The position numbers and the translations under genes are program-made. Source: Meloidogyne chitwoodi (lineage: Eukaryota; Nematoda; Chromadorea; Rhabditida; Meloidogynidae). From it: a DNA stretch of 64,000 bases. Positions 36,660-49,000 of this stretch are shown here, in pieces (position 1 is the first letter of the stretch; the number at the start of each line of letters is the position of its first letter). The notes below the pieces were generated by a model. That model searched no databases and was not told the origin of the DNA. It was given only the letters and a program-made list of their open reading frames with translations. The stretch covers positions 1-64,000 of the forward strand of contig JACZZP010000022.1 in NCBI GenBank assembly GCA_015183035.1. The letters run 5' to 3'.

Positions 36660-37895
36660 GAGTTCCACGGTCAGTTTTATCTCACCGATGTTTTCACCGA
36701 TATTCATCGATGTTCACCGATCTTTTTCGGCGATGTTTTTCAGCGATGTTTTACGGCGATCTTTTTCACCGATCTTTTTCGGCGATGTTTTTCAGCGATC
36801 TTTTTCGGCGATGTTTTTCAGCGATCTTTTTCGGCGATCTTTTTCACCGATCTTTTTCAGCGATCTTTTTCGGCGATCTTTTTCACCGATCTTTTTCGGC
36901 GATGTTTTTCAGCGATCTTTTTCATCGATCTTTTTTAGCGATCTTTTTCGGCGATGTTTTTCAGCGATCTTTTCCGGCGATGTTTTTCAGCGATCTTTTT
37001 CGGCGATCTTTTTCAGCGATCTTTTTCGGCGATGTTTTTCAGCGATCTTTTTCGGCGATGTTTTTCACCGATCTTTTTCGGCGATCTTTTTCACCGATCT
37101 TTTTCGGCGATGTTTTTCAGCGATCTTTTCCGGCGATGTTTTTCAGCGATCTTTTCCGGCGATGTTTTTCAGCGATCTTTTTCGGCGATCTTTTTCAGCG
37201 ATTTTGTTCGGCGATGTTTTTCAGCGATCTTTTCCGGCGATGTTTTTCAGCGATCTTTTTCGGCGATCTTTTTCAGCGATCTTTTTCGGCGATCTTTTTC
37301 AGCGATCTTTTTCGGCGATCTTTTTCACCGATCTTTTTCGGCGATGTTTTTCAGCGATCTTTTTCGGCGATCTTTTTCAGCGATCTTTTTCGGCGATGTT
37401 TTTCAGCGATTTTTTCCGGCGATGTTTTTCAGCGATCTTTTTCGGCGATCTTTTTCAGCGATTTTGTTCGGCGATGTTTTTCAGCGATCTTTTCCGGCGA
37501 TGTTTTTCAGCGATCTTTTTCGGCGATCTTTTTCACCGATCTTTTTCGGCGATGTTTTTCAGCGATCTTTTCCGGCGATGTTTTTCAGCGATCTTTTTCG
37601 GCGATCTTTTTCAGCGATCTTTTTCGGCGATGTTTTTCAGCGATCTTTTCCGGCGATGTTTTTCAGCGATCTTTTTCGGCGATCTTTTTCACCGATCTTT
37701 TTCGGCGATGTTTTTCAGCGATCTTTTTCGGCGATCTTTTTCAGCGATCTTTTTCATCGATGTTTTCATCGATATTTTCATCGATGTTTTCATCGATATT
37801 TTCATCGATGTTTTCATCGATATTTTCATCGATATTCATCGATGTTCACCGATGTTTTCACCGATCTCATCGATGTATTCCATCGGTGTTTTCAC
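36660..37895. repeat. 13-bp minisatellite, about 80 copies, with flanking ATCGATG-type repeats
   Basis: The main block (about 36,716-37,755) is built of CGAT(C/G)TTTTTC(A/G)(C/G) units, 13 bp each. At both ends the units give way to CATCGATATTTT / CATCGATGTTTT repeats and then to CACCGGTG-like palindromes. Because 13 is not a multiple of 3 and the unit has no stop on the plus strand, all three forward frames are open for hundreds of codons and give the same 13-residue repeat (S-A-I-F-F-G-D-L-F-Q-R-S-F type). The minus strand is closed by TGA in many units. Best read as satellite DNA, not protein. Confidence 0.92.
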
Positions 37896-38232
37896 CGGTG
37901 TTTTTCTCCGGCTCATGACCGAGTTTCGCGCCCATGACCGAGTTTTCGCCAATGGACGAGTTTTCTCCCATGAGTGAGTTTTCTAAGAAAAAAGTCAAAT
38001 TTTGTGTTTTTGTATTTTTTAAATAAACTTTGTTACAAAAATAAAAATCAGAATAAATATAAAAATCGTATTTTTCGATAAATAAAAAACAGAATTTATT
38101 TCATTCGAATAAATAAAAAGGTGATTTTCTCCGTTCATATCACATTAAAGGAATGTATTCTATTTCTTATAAAAATTTCTATATAAGGCCTATCATATAT
38201 ATGCAAACTATTGATATTTCTTCTTCAGGCAT

Positions 38233-38966
38233 TTAGAGATAGAAAGTTGTATTAGCCGACAATTTTGACAAAACTGCAATTGCTTCAATTTCAACAAGTC
38301 CACCCTTTGGCAATGCTGACACCTAGAAAAAAGGATTTTTTAACATTGTAGACCAAAAAGGGTTCGAACCAAACCCGCGCCAGAAAATGAACCAACACAC
38401 TACACCACGGATAATCATAAAATGTTTTTTATAAACCTGATAACAAGCACGAGCAGGATATCCTTCACTCTCATCGAAAAATTGTTTGTAAGCATCATTC
38501 ACAACAGAAAAGGCATTCATATCGACAAGCAGAATTGTTGTCTTTATAACTTAATAATGTATTTAATTTTTAAAATGAAATTAGAAAAATAACTGTTATT
38601 GAAATTAGCACGACCATGAGCAGCTTTCAAAATCTCGCCAATATTCTTCATTGCTTGAACTGTTTGAGCATGATAAGGGTTATCACCAGCGGCAAATTCA
38701 TTAGTGCTCGGAACAATTCCAAGTTGACCACTGACAAAAAGATAGCGGGGACCACAACCACTTTCATTTGAAGAGGAACCACCACGACAACACTTATTTT
38801 TTTCACTTTCTCCAGTAGCGTAGACTGCTTGACTAGGCAAAAATTACAAAATATATCAAAAGGAATATGTAAAATAAAACCTGTAAGGGCCAATCGCTTC
38901 GGGCGCATTCTCTGTCTTAACCACCTTTTTGCCAATGTCAAAATAATTCTTTGCGTAATTATCCAT
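38233..38966 (-). CDS. RidA family reactive-intermediate deaminase (UK114 / L-PSP)
   Basis: RidA proteins hydrolyse reactive enamines/imines to ketoacids and ammonia. Four exons: MDNYAKNYFDIGKK...NAPEAIGPY, then QAVYATGES, a 20-residue insert, YLFVSGQLGIVPSTNEFAAG, QTVQAMKNIGEILKAA, then IIKTTILLVDMNAFSVVNDA, YPARACYQV with the substrate-binding Arg, and KGGLVEIEAIAVLS at the end. The insert (about EKNKCCRGGSSSNESGCGPR) between the first two strands is not normal for the family. The intron before the last exon holds a tRNA-like element on the same strand. Confidence 0.92.
38351..38417 (-). pseudogene. tRNA-like element in RidA intron
   Basis: On the minus strand: GTGGTGTAGTGTGTTGG followed by a strong box B (GGTTTGGTTCGAACCC). 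No complete cloverleaf forms. Sense with respect to its host gene. Confidence 0.5.
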
Positions 38967-39975
38967 CTTTATTGTCGAAAAACTTAATTAAGCTTAAAAA
39001 TAATAATAATTAATATAACAGTAAGGTTTGTTGCCTTATTTTTTCTTTGAACAGACAACAAAGTTCTCTTTTAACCCTTTTTAATATATATATAATGAGA
39101 CTTATACATGGAAAAAGGCATAGAACAATATTTTGATGATTAGTTAACGCAAATCTGCTTCATGGAAAACAGGATTGATCAGGTAGAACAAAAACGTTGT
39201 AAAAGGCACTTTGTCGTCTGCTCAGGGATACATAAAGGAAAAATCAACTAAAAATTCTAGCAAGTTTTTAAATCAAAAAAGAATAATGAAAAAATTGAAC
39301 ATGAAAAATTATAATGAACATTGACTATTTTTCAAAACAACGAATATATTAGAAATTTATTTTCTAATAGAAAAACAATATAAAAAAATTCAAACAATTA
39401 ATTTTTATCGAACAAAATTCACTCAAAGGTTCAAACCAAGAATTTATTATTTTTAGGGAACCTTTGAGTTTATTCTCAGCATTAAGATAAAAAATACAAA
39501 ATAAAATCATTAGATTTCCAAATTCTATTTTCGCGACGCTCAGGTTCTTCTTCTCGATTCCGCCAAGTCGTTGGTGGCAACATCAGCCACTATGAGATGT
39601 GTGAAGATCGTCGTTCAATTCTGAAGATGGGCGAAGATCGTCGTCCGGTTGTGAAGAGATGGGCGAAGATCGTCATCTAATTGTGAAGAGATGGGTGAAG
39701 ATCGTCGTCCGAATGTGAAGAGATGAGTGAAGATTGAGGTGATGGGTGAAGATCGTTGTTTCCAGCCAAAAGATGGTGAAGATTGCTGCTCTGCCTTGAA
39801 GATGTGAAAATCGTTGTTAGTTGTGAAGAAAAGGTGAACATCTATACGAAATAAATTTAAAGACCAATGTGATAATAAAATTATAGTCTTAGAGGGAATG
39901 TAGGGAATAAAAAAATTGTATAATACTTAAAAATATTAGTATCAATATGGGAGCCGAAATTTCATTTTTTTAAAT
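38967..39975. repeat. Intergenic with a 32-bp degenerate tandem repeat
   Basis: No gene seen. At about 39,595-39,840 a unit of 32 bp containing GATGGGCGAAGATCGTCGTC repeats about seven times, decaying to the right. The unit is more GC-rich than the surroundings. Confidence 0.7.
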
Positions 39976-40084
39976 ACAGTAAAGCGGCTGACCCCATCCC
40001 AGAAAACAGCAAACATTGGGTGGGATTGAACCTGAGAGCTCTCGGAACGGGGCTTTAATCCATTCAACCATCCCACCGTCTATC
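39976..40084 (-). repeat. tRNA-derived SINE copy 1
   Basis: On the minus strand a tRNA-like head (GGTGGGATGGTTGAATGGAT ... CAGGTTCAATCCC) is followed by a tail CCACCCAATGTTTGCTGTTT with GGTCAGCCGCTTTACTGT. The same head and tail occur at 48,756-48,873, so this is a small SINE-like family. Confidence 0.7.
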
Positions 40085-40629
40085 GAAGGCTTCCCTTTTT
40101 CATTTATTAGCTAGCTGACAGCAAACTTAGCCGGCCTTACAAACAAATTTGAAAAATTTTATATTTGCAAGCGAGCAGGGTGATATTTCTTCTCTTAGAA
40201 CTCCCGTTTAGTTATTTTCAAGTATTTCTCTTCTTCATCTTGATAGTTCATATCTTAGAACAAGCTTATTAAATCGAATCAAATTCTAAGTTAATCTTTC
40301 TTCAACTCGTTCAATCAGATTCTTCAGAATTCATCAAGCAGATAGCGTCGGGAGGACAATGAGGCGCAATAACATTTAAAGACTGCTCAAAAAGAACGGT
40401 TAATATCATTCAAGTTACAAAACAGTATGGAAGCCGTATCTCTTCCTCCAAATAATTCTAGTGTAAAAGTCGCTTATCATAGAATACAAAATGACATTTT
40501 ATTTTCTTCCATCGCATCGAAATTTATATAGGTCATTTAAGTACCACAATACTTTTAAGCATAGGTCCCAATACGAAGAGAGCCCATTATCGATAGGCTC
40601 CCCCAATAAGCCCATCATGATTAGTAAAT
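40085..40629. other. Intergenic; possible retroelement remnant
   Basis: No clear gene. A frame of about 34 residues starts with ATG at 40,425 (MEAVSLPPNNSSVKVAYH...) and closes at a TAG. The preceding GCGCAATAACATTTAA-type sequence and the pyrimidine-rich stretch could be a retroelement leader, but no LTR or reverse transcriptase was seen. An AGCCCATTATCGATAGGCT palindrome lies near 40,590. Confidence 0.3.
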
Positions 40630-40819
40630 TTAAAAATAACCTTTTAAAAAATAATCTCCACCGAAGCATTCAATTGAAGCACCGTTCTTGCCAATATTGC
40701 AAAGTGCCACCAAGCGGAGCAGAAAAAAGCTAAAAATTAAAACAAAATATTAAAATTGATTAAAAAAATAAAAAGTATATTTACAAATGATTGATACATT
40801 GATAAAATCAAAAAAACAT
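40630..40819 (-). pseudogene. Third copy of the small secreted-peptide gene, frame-shifted
   Basis: Same exon 1, intron and exon 2 as the gene at 22,478-22,684. Exon 1 has one extra T after the ATG, closing the frame, and exon 2 has a 2-base insertion before GTGGCA. The stretch CNIGKNGASIECFGGDYF remains readable in one frame. Flanks differ from the copy at 22.5 kb, giving an independent insertion or duplication. Confidence 0.65.
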
Positions 40820-41170
40820 TTTTATTCAACAAAATAGTATTTTTGTCCAATATATTAAACAAAATATAACAAACACACTACATCAACATTATTCTTATCG
40901 CAAAAATTGTCTTCTTCCCTCAACTCATTTTCTTATGTTCTATCCCTGTGAAGGAAAAAGGAAGATTATAAATAAAAATTAAAGCTATAATCGATTTAGA
41001 GAAAGGCTTTTTAAAATTAAGAGTATAAGAGCCAATTTAGCATTTCTGTATTATTGAAGAAAAATAAAAAATTTGCTCCAAAAAAGTGAGAAACGATTTA
41101 GAGGAAATTAGTCATTAACTGAAATTCTTTAACTTTCGTTTAAAAAAGTTCAAAAATTACATTGTCCAAA

Positions 41171-42211
41171 TCACCATTCACCACCACCACCTTGTGGCTT
41201 TTGCTGGTCAATTACACCAATAGGAGCCAAATCAGTATGAGTTGGCATTGGATATGAAGGTTGTGTTTGTTGTTGTAGAGGAAATTCTTTGTGCTCTGAA
41301 TACGGTTGAGCAGGATTTGCTTCGATTGGTGGATCCATAACCTAAAAAGTTAAATTAACATATCGCATTTGAAAAACTTAGAAAAACATAACAAATAAAA
41401 AATAACCGTAATATGATCAGGAAGCGGATTACGCGGTCCCTGCTGTCCACGTGGATCGTGCGGCAACATAATCTTCACTTTGATTCCGAGAACACCTTAA
41501 ATTTAAAATGCTTAATATTAAAAAAGTTAAAAACCTTGTCGCATATGAACGTGTCTAACAGCTTCTTGAATGTATTCGGTGACAGGATTACCGCTGTGGA
41601 TCATCACACCATCGACGAACTTCATTGCCTTTGCTCGTTGTCCACGCAATTTGCCGGACACGACAATTTCGCAACCTCGAGCACCACTTTCCATGATGAA
41701 ACGAAGAACTCCTTTAAAAAAAGTTGAATATAGAAATAAAAAATAAAAAGAAACCATAACAAGCACGACGTACAGCAAGACCACCGACAAGTTTATAACG
41801 CAATGACTCGCATTGTGCAACAGCGCAGAGACCACGACTGGAAACTTTTTCAGCATAGAGCTGAAAATAAAACAGTAGTACAAAAATTTAAAAAAATAAA
41901 CCTCAATTTGCCCTGCAGCATAACCAAAACGCTTTTGAACCAAAGCAGTGAGTTCCCTAATTCGTTTTCCTCGTTCGCCGAGAACACTTTGTGTACGTGT
42001 TGCCATGATAATCACTTCAGTACGAGATGGAGCACGACGAACTTCGACACCAGAATAGCCATCCTCAGCGAGTTCCTAATGGCAAATTTGTTTATTTGAA
42101 AAATTTTAATAGATTAGAAAAGAAAACCTTCATAAGGAAATTGTTGAGTTCAGCTTTAAAGAGACCATCTTGTATTGCTTTTCGCTTCTTTGTTATCGCT
42201 TGTTGTGACAT
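41171..42211 (-). CDS. rps-3: 40S ribosomal protein S3 (uS3)
   Basis: Small-subunit protein at the mRNA entry channel. Five exons: [70 protein letters not shown]; then [100 protein letters not shown], and a C-terminal tail that ends [11 protein letters not shown]-domain GxxG (GERG) is intact. Matches the family throughout. Confidence 0.97.
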
Positions 42212-42580
42212 TTTTTAGCAATATAATACTTTAAACAAAATCTAAAATAAAAAATAAGATTAAAACTTAAAGCCGAATTAAGAATACAAAGGAAACAATT
42301 TAAGAAAAATTTAATGAAGCTAAAAAATAAAATATTAAAATGTCAACGTATAAAATTTTCAACAGCAGACATTTTTAAAATTTTTATTTTTATGGACGTT
42401 TTAAAGTTGACGAAAATAAATATAGACAAATTAAAATGTCTTACACAATCTGTTTAGTGTTCTTATTATTTTTCTTTCTCTGCTTCTTAAACTTTTTATC
42501 CAATTACAGTAAACAGTCGTTTCAAAAAACTTAAACGCCGTTTAGACGCGTGGAAGAGTCGCAAGCAGATTCATCGCGAA
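42212..42580. promoter_or_regulatory. Divergent intergenic region between rps-3 and MOB1
   Basis: About 370 bases between two divergent genes, presumably a shared bidirectional promoter region. A pyrimidine tract and TTACAG near 42,505-42,512 could be a trans-splice acceptor for the MOB1 gene. No other element seen. Confidence 0.35.
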
Positions 42581-43575
42581 TGGCCAATTTATCTAACACC
42601 GTCATCTTAATGGAACACCCAAACAACATAAAATCTTCTGGGAAATCAGCAACGAATGTTTCAAGCAGTGAAAAACAAGCCAGACTTATAAGGTTCTCAT
42701 ACATAAAAGTTAAAATATAAAGAAGTTCTTAGACAAGCCTCTGCGACACTTGGAAGTGGAAATCTACGTGATATAATTCTGTTGCCTTATGGAGAAGATG
42801 AAAATGAATGGATTTCTGCCAACAGTAAAAAGATCTTTTTTAATTAATCAAATTTTTTTAAGTTTCCGACTTCTTTCGCCAAGTTTCAATGCTTTATGGA
42901 ATGATTTCTGAACATTGTTCTGATGAATCATGTCCAAGGATGATTGCTGGCGAAGAACACGAATATTTTTGGTATTTTTAAAATATTTTTTATTAAATTC
43001 TTTTTAAAGGTCAGACAGTAAAGGGGCTATAATGGAGCCATGCCCAGCTAATGTCTTTATTGATTACATGCTCAGTTGGGTTCAGGAAGAGTTAGACGAT
43101 GAAAACATATTCCCTTCGCAAATCGGTTTGGATTTATTTTTGAGAGTTTAGCACCGAACCTCCATTTTAACTTTGGTACCTGGAGGTGATCATTTGGTTG
43201 TATTATAGCTGATCGAGGATTGTAAATATGTCAGGAAACTAAAATTATTTTCAGGAAAACCATTCCCACCCAATTTCAAACAAATTGCCCAAACAATAAT
43301 GAAACGCCTCTTCCGCATTTACGCCCATGTTTACCATCAACATTTTAATTTGATTGAACAGTTAGCTGTTGTTGCTCATTTAAATACTTCTGTAAAAGAA
43401 ATTTGAATTAAAAAATAAATTTAGAAAATTTTTACCTTTTTTTAAGTTCAAACACTTCATTTTATTTGCAAATGAATTTGGGCTAATTGATAAACAACAA
43501 CAAGAGCCTCTCGCCGAATTAATTGAAAAACTGGCAGTAAATAATTTTGAAAGTGTTTTTGAGAAAAAGAAATAA
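42581..43575 (+). CDS. MOB1-type kinase activator
   Basis: Hippo/NDR pathway adaptor that binds LATS/NDR kinases. Blocks in order: [138 protein letters not shown] and the end ELIEKLAV. Zinc ligands (Cys pair and HVYHQH) are present. The N-terminus is not settled: the first exon candidate ([15 protein letters not shown]...) does not join in frame to the core with the most obvious 30-nt intron, so start is a best guess. Confidence 0.85.
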
Positions 43576-43729
43576 TGGATTAACTTTGACTGAATTTTTA
43601 AATGTAATTTTTCGTATTTTAAATAAATAAGATTGAATTTTAAAATTTTTAATACATTTATTTCTTCCAAATTTAGTCAAATAAAAAAATCATAATTTTA
43701 AATAAACCTCCTCCATTTCATTATTTTAT

Positions 43730-45401
43730 TTAAACATCTCCTCCTTTCGAGCCTAATCTATGAGGATCCTGGCTAGGATAGTGAACACGTTTCCCACCAC
43801 CAACATTTACATCTCTCTAAAAAAGAATAATTTTTATTCAAAAATTTCAAAATATAATTTAACCAATTCAACTGGTCCTCCTCCTTTAACATTTTGTGGC
43901 GGTGGAACATTTGGAACAATTAATGGTGGTGGAACTAATTGTTGACGTTTTTGTTGTCCTTCTGGGAGAGGAATCTCAGAAGAGAATCTCGAACGTTTTG
44001 AAGAAGTTGGACCATCGACGGCATAAGAAGGTACTGGACAGGCTTAAAAATTGAAAGATTTTCAAATTGCCAAAATATTCAAAAATGGTCAAAAAAACTT
44101 ACGATCAGCCAAGTTTGGAACAGGATCGAAAGTTCTGTTACTCATTTCATTCAAAGCCATTGGTTGTGATTTTGGTTGGCCCCAGCGTACTCTGATTTTT
44201 AATCCCTTAAACAAATGTAATTAAAAACAAACATTTTATCAATAATCAAACCTTTAGTGTCAGTTGTTCAAAAGTTCTTTCGGCGGCCATTTCTGCCGAA
44301 TTTCTTGAAGTAAATTGGATAAAAGCACACGCTTTTTGTGGAACTACGTGGACTTGACGAATCTCTCCAAATTGATAAAAATAGTCTCTAAAATTGAGAA
44401 AAATTGTTAAAAATAAATATTGGATATTCCACAACCCTAAAACAGAATATCCATTTTGTTATTTAAATTGAAAAAAACTGACCGAATATCAGCTTCAGTA
44501 ACCACTAATCTATCATCTCTACTCAAATTTCCCAAAAAGAGTGTAGTAATTGAAGGATCGTCTGGCGGTGTAAGTTTAGGCAGAGCTTTTGCACGATTCA
44601 TTAACTTATCAGCCACAGGATCGTTACTTCCATAATAGCGATCGCGCAAATTTTGTTGAGACAAAGGGTCGTCTGGATCGGTCGGTTTTTCGTGTCTAAA
44701 AAATGGTAAAATTATAAGAATAAACAAATTTAATAACAAAAAAACCTATAAGGACATTCCTCCCCACGTAAGCATTCACCCTTCACAAAAAATGAACAAA
44801 TATGTGGCAAGTTCCGATTGTAATATGGCTGGTTCCGCGCCAATTTTCGCAACATTTCGTTTGTTCCGGCGTCTGTTATTTTTGCTAATTGGCCGTAAGG
44901 GACGGTTCCATCTGTTTGTGCCAATGCTCTGTCCGCATTCTGAATAAAATAGTCGCGATTGGCTCCTTGTTTGGGAAGTTGTTCTTTGATTTGAAGAGCG
45001 TGATCGCGAACTTGTACAGGCAAACCTATTGAATAAAATTAAATTTATAATTAAGAAAAAATAAAAAAAATAAATTATAAATAATAAAAACCATATTCAA
45101 GATCAAGCAAACACGTTTGACAAACATTCTTCAATTTTGAACAAGTCTGACAAACTTCCGTCTTTTTATAACGCGAGCCTTTTCCAGGCATCCACCGAAA
45201 TGTGGTGAATGGGCGTTCACAAATTTTACATTCACCGCCGTGTACATCTTTTGACTGTAAAAAAATATATAAAACAAATTTATTAAAAAAAACCATTCTC
45301 AAATATGGATTTGGACCTAGACAAGTTTCACAAAGAATAGGAAACTCTGCGTCTTCAAATGTTTTCCTATTATAAGTGTAGGACGATTTTGACATAGCCA
45401 T
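43730..45401 (-). CDS. rbm-22: Pre-mRNA splicing factor RBM22 (Cwc2/Slt11 family)
   Basis: Contacts U6 snRNA and the intron in the activated spliceosome. Visible: [70 protein letters not shown], then [10 protein letters not shown], a CCCH finger ([20 protein letters not shown]), [20 protein letters not shown], the RRM ([11 protein letters not shown] ... [20 protein letters not shown]) and a proline-rich tail with [12 protein letters not shown] near the end, matching the human tail. Zinc cysteines are intact. MAMSKSS is taken as start; an upstream in-frame ATG at 45,419 is also possible. Converges with MOB1. Confidence 0.95.
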
Positions 45402-46078
45402 CTTGTCAGATTTCTTCAAATAATTGTTATTAGAATAACTAAAATTAAAAAATGTAAAAATAAAATTTCAATAATTGTAAAAAAATCAACAAAATTATTA
45501 GAAATTGCCAAAGTGTACAAAACACTCAATTTATCAAAAATGTATAAACGTCAAAAAAGAAAAAATATTTTTCCATTCTCATTTTATGCTTGAATATTAT
45601 CAAAAAATTAAGTAAAATGCGTATGAACCATCCAAAAAGATTAATTTAAAAAAAATAATAGTGGAATTCTGGAGAGAGGTAAGAAAAAGGCAGCATTTTT
45701 AAGTAAAAAAAGGAATGATATTATAAAAATTGAATTTTTAGCGAATGATCGATTTAAATATTATATTTGAGCAGCTCGGTTTTAGAATATTATAAAACTT
45801 GCAAGAATTTTTAAATTTTTTATTTTGCCTTCTGAACCAGAAAGCTTAGGGTTTCTAAGCTTCATTTTGATAAAATCACAAAAATTAATTTATTTTACTT
45901 GCGATCCAAAAAAACAAAAAAAAAAAACCCCGAGCAACCCAAGTATAAACATCAAAATAATAAATTTGTGATATTTTGAGAATTATGTATAAAAAAAATA
46001 AATTGCTTGCTGTAAATGAGTGAAAAAATGCATTGAAGATCTTATATAAAAAGGCCATTTTAATATCTTTCATTTATT
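45402..46078. other. Intergenic between rbm-22 and the MAGI gene
   Basis: Both neighbours are on the minus strand. The stretch is AT-rich; no gene or repeat was seen in it. Confidence 0.45.
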
Positions 46079-49000
46079 TCAAATCTTTTGTCGCCTAAGT
46101 AGTAAATTAACCTGTTGACGTTCTTTAATAAGCGTTATTGCTCGTTCATGAGTCATATTTTCAGTGGATTCCCCATCAATTTCCATAAGCTGATCACCAA
46201 TCTTAAAAGTTTTTAAAGCTTAAAAATTTCAAATAAAATTAAAAAAACCTGCATAGCACTAAAAGCAGCCGGTCCTTCATCTGCTATACGCAAAATAAAC
46301 AGAGGCATACCGAACTCAGAACCACCACGAATTGAAAAACCAAAACCACGGTCAGAACGTTTAAGTTGGACAGAAATAAGGGTTGAATATGGAGAGGATT
46401 GATGGAAATCCTTAAAAGATCTCAACTAAAATTTTATAAATTTAAAAATTAATTATACATTTTGCTTTTGAAGTTGTTGCTGAATTCCATTACTTCCACC
46501 ACCCATTTGAACATAGTTAGAAGAGACATTTTTATTTGAATTTCCTGTTATAAAATCCTCATCTTCAATTCGCTTTTCAGGATCAATTGTCAAAATTAAA
46601 GAAGAGCCGGATGAACTGATTTGTTGTTGCATTTGCTTTAAACAATACAATTTTTAAAAATATTTTTCTAAAAACCTGATGACTCAACATATCAACAGAC
46701 ATTCCATTGATCGCCACAACGCAGTCACCCACACGAAGTTGATCACAACGTCCTGCAGGACTGTTGGAAACTAGAGAAACTGAAAATAATTAAACTCTAC
46801 TCTTTTCAATTAAAAAAGTATACCAATGTAGCGATACTTATGTGAAATAATTGTACAACCAAAATCAGTTTCATTCTCTATTTTGACCAATTTCACATCA
46901 TAAGGAGCTTAATTTTCATTTTAAAGAGATTCAAACAGAAAAAAACCTCTAATAGCATAAATTGCAGAAGCGGATCCATTTCTACGCAAATTACCAAAAT
47001 TTTCCTCTGACATAGGAGTATGATGCCTAAGCAAAGTAAGTTTAACAGCACCAACTGTAGACGCCTAAAAATGAAAAAAGTTTAAACTTCTTTTAAATAT
47101 TTTATACTTGTCTAATAAGTTCCACTGCATGTTTGTGTTGCATACCAATAGTTGGATCACCATCAATTTCCACAATTTGATCGCCAACTTGCATTCGACC
47201 ATCCAAATCTGCAGACCCATTAGGAATTATAGAGCCAATAAGAAGAGGCTGATTCTACAAATTTATTTAACTTTTATTCTTTATAATAATTAATTAAGAC
47301 TTACATCAGCACCGCCGTGTAGATGAAAACCAAAGCCATTTGATTGGCTTAGAATATTTACAACAACTTTTTCAGTCTGCATAGGATAATGGCCGCCATT
47401 CTGAAATAACAATTTGTGAAAAATTTTTTTTTTTTTAATTTACAGCATTCCCAAATTCCATTGTAGAAGAAGAGGGGCGAATTCGTTGCGGTTGTTGTGG
47501 ACGATTTTCCATTATAAATTGATTTATCGAAAGGTTATTTGACGAAGGTTGTTGTTGATGTTGAATTTGTTGTTGATGTACTTGTTGATTTTGATTAGTA
47601 GACTTTAAAAAAACTTTTTTTATTTTAAAATAAGTAAAAACAAACCCTTGGTAATGTCATACAATTATAGTGATAATCATTATTTAAATCGCCTGCTTCA
47701 TGTTGAAAATACATTGATGTTTGACGTTGTTGTTGAAGTTGTGGCTGTTGATTTTGATGGCCATTAAACGGTGTTTTTGAGCGTTGAATAAACAAAGGAG
47801 CCTTTAAAATAAAAAATTTAATAAAGAAATTTTATTTAAAAATTACCTTTTGCTGTTGTTGATTTCCGCTATTTGGTGCCGACCAATTTGGATGTTGCAC
47901 TTGCTGCATTTTTTCTGTTGTTGGTGCAGCATCACTACAATAACCATAACGAAATCCAGCTGTTGGAGTTCGAGATCTTTACAATTATTTATTATTAAAC
48001 ATTAAAAAATTAAAAAAAACCTTTGCTTTTGAGCTCTTCTCAAAACACGCATTTTGCAACGATATCCAATTGGAAAATCATGAAGCATTTGTACAAGTTG
48101 TGGGTGTGGCAAAGAACGAACATTTTGTCCATTTACCTATTTTAAACATTAAATTTTAGAGGAAATTAAAAAAAACCTCTACGATCGTATCTCCTTCCAG
48201 CAAATTTGGACATTGATCAGGAAAAGCAATATTTTTTATTCGTTGTCCTAAATAAAAAATATATATCGACTAAAATGTTAGCATTTGCAATTTAAGTTAA
48301 ATAAAATAAACCTAAAGCATCATCATAAACAGTAAATCCAAAACCATTAGGACCCTTGCATATCTCAATTTCAATATTTTCCCTTGACGGTCGTAATATG
48401 TTTGATGAAGAAGTTGCCTTGTGTTGATTTTGTGCATAGACATTTTCGGTAAATATCTTTAGAAAATAAAAGAATAAAAGGAATTTAAATTTCATCAAAA
48501 ATAAATACTCGATTTGTTGGATCCAATTGCAATGGATAACCTCGACAAACTTGAATACGAACAATATCTCCAATTGGAATAGAACGAAAAAGTTGGCAAG
48601 CATCGTCCTGACTGGCGCCAAGCATACACTGAATTTAAAAATTATTAAAATAAAATAAATTTTTAATAAATAGGAAAAATTGAAAATGAAGTAAGATTAG
48701 TATAAGCGGTTATTTCTCTCCAGCCTATCTAATAAATGAAAAATAAAATCTTCAACTCATCGGTTGGATGGTTAAGTGGATTACAGCCCCGCATCTGACA
48801 AGCTCTCAGGACCAATCCCACCCAGTGTTTTGGTATTTTCTGAGTTGGTTGGCCGCTCTACTTTAGTGAGGTATCACCAAGAAAATAAGCAGTAAAATTC
48901 CCTCAAAAAATTTTGTAAAAAACAAAGACTACCCTCAACTATAAAATTTAAAAAATGTCTTCCCAACCTGTTGATTAACATAAACAAGTACATCACCAGA

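Noticed and set aside
36640..37977. Long forward open frames of 445, 402 and 327 codons
   Set aside because: They come from a 13-bp repeat without stops; all three frames give the same low-complexity, Phe-rich repeat. No start context, domain or splice structure supports a gene.
41413..42099. Plus-strand frames over rps-3
   Set aside because: Antisense shadows of a conserved ribosomal protein gene.
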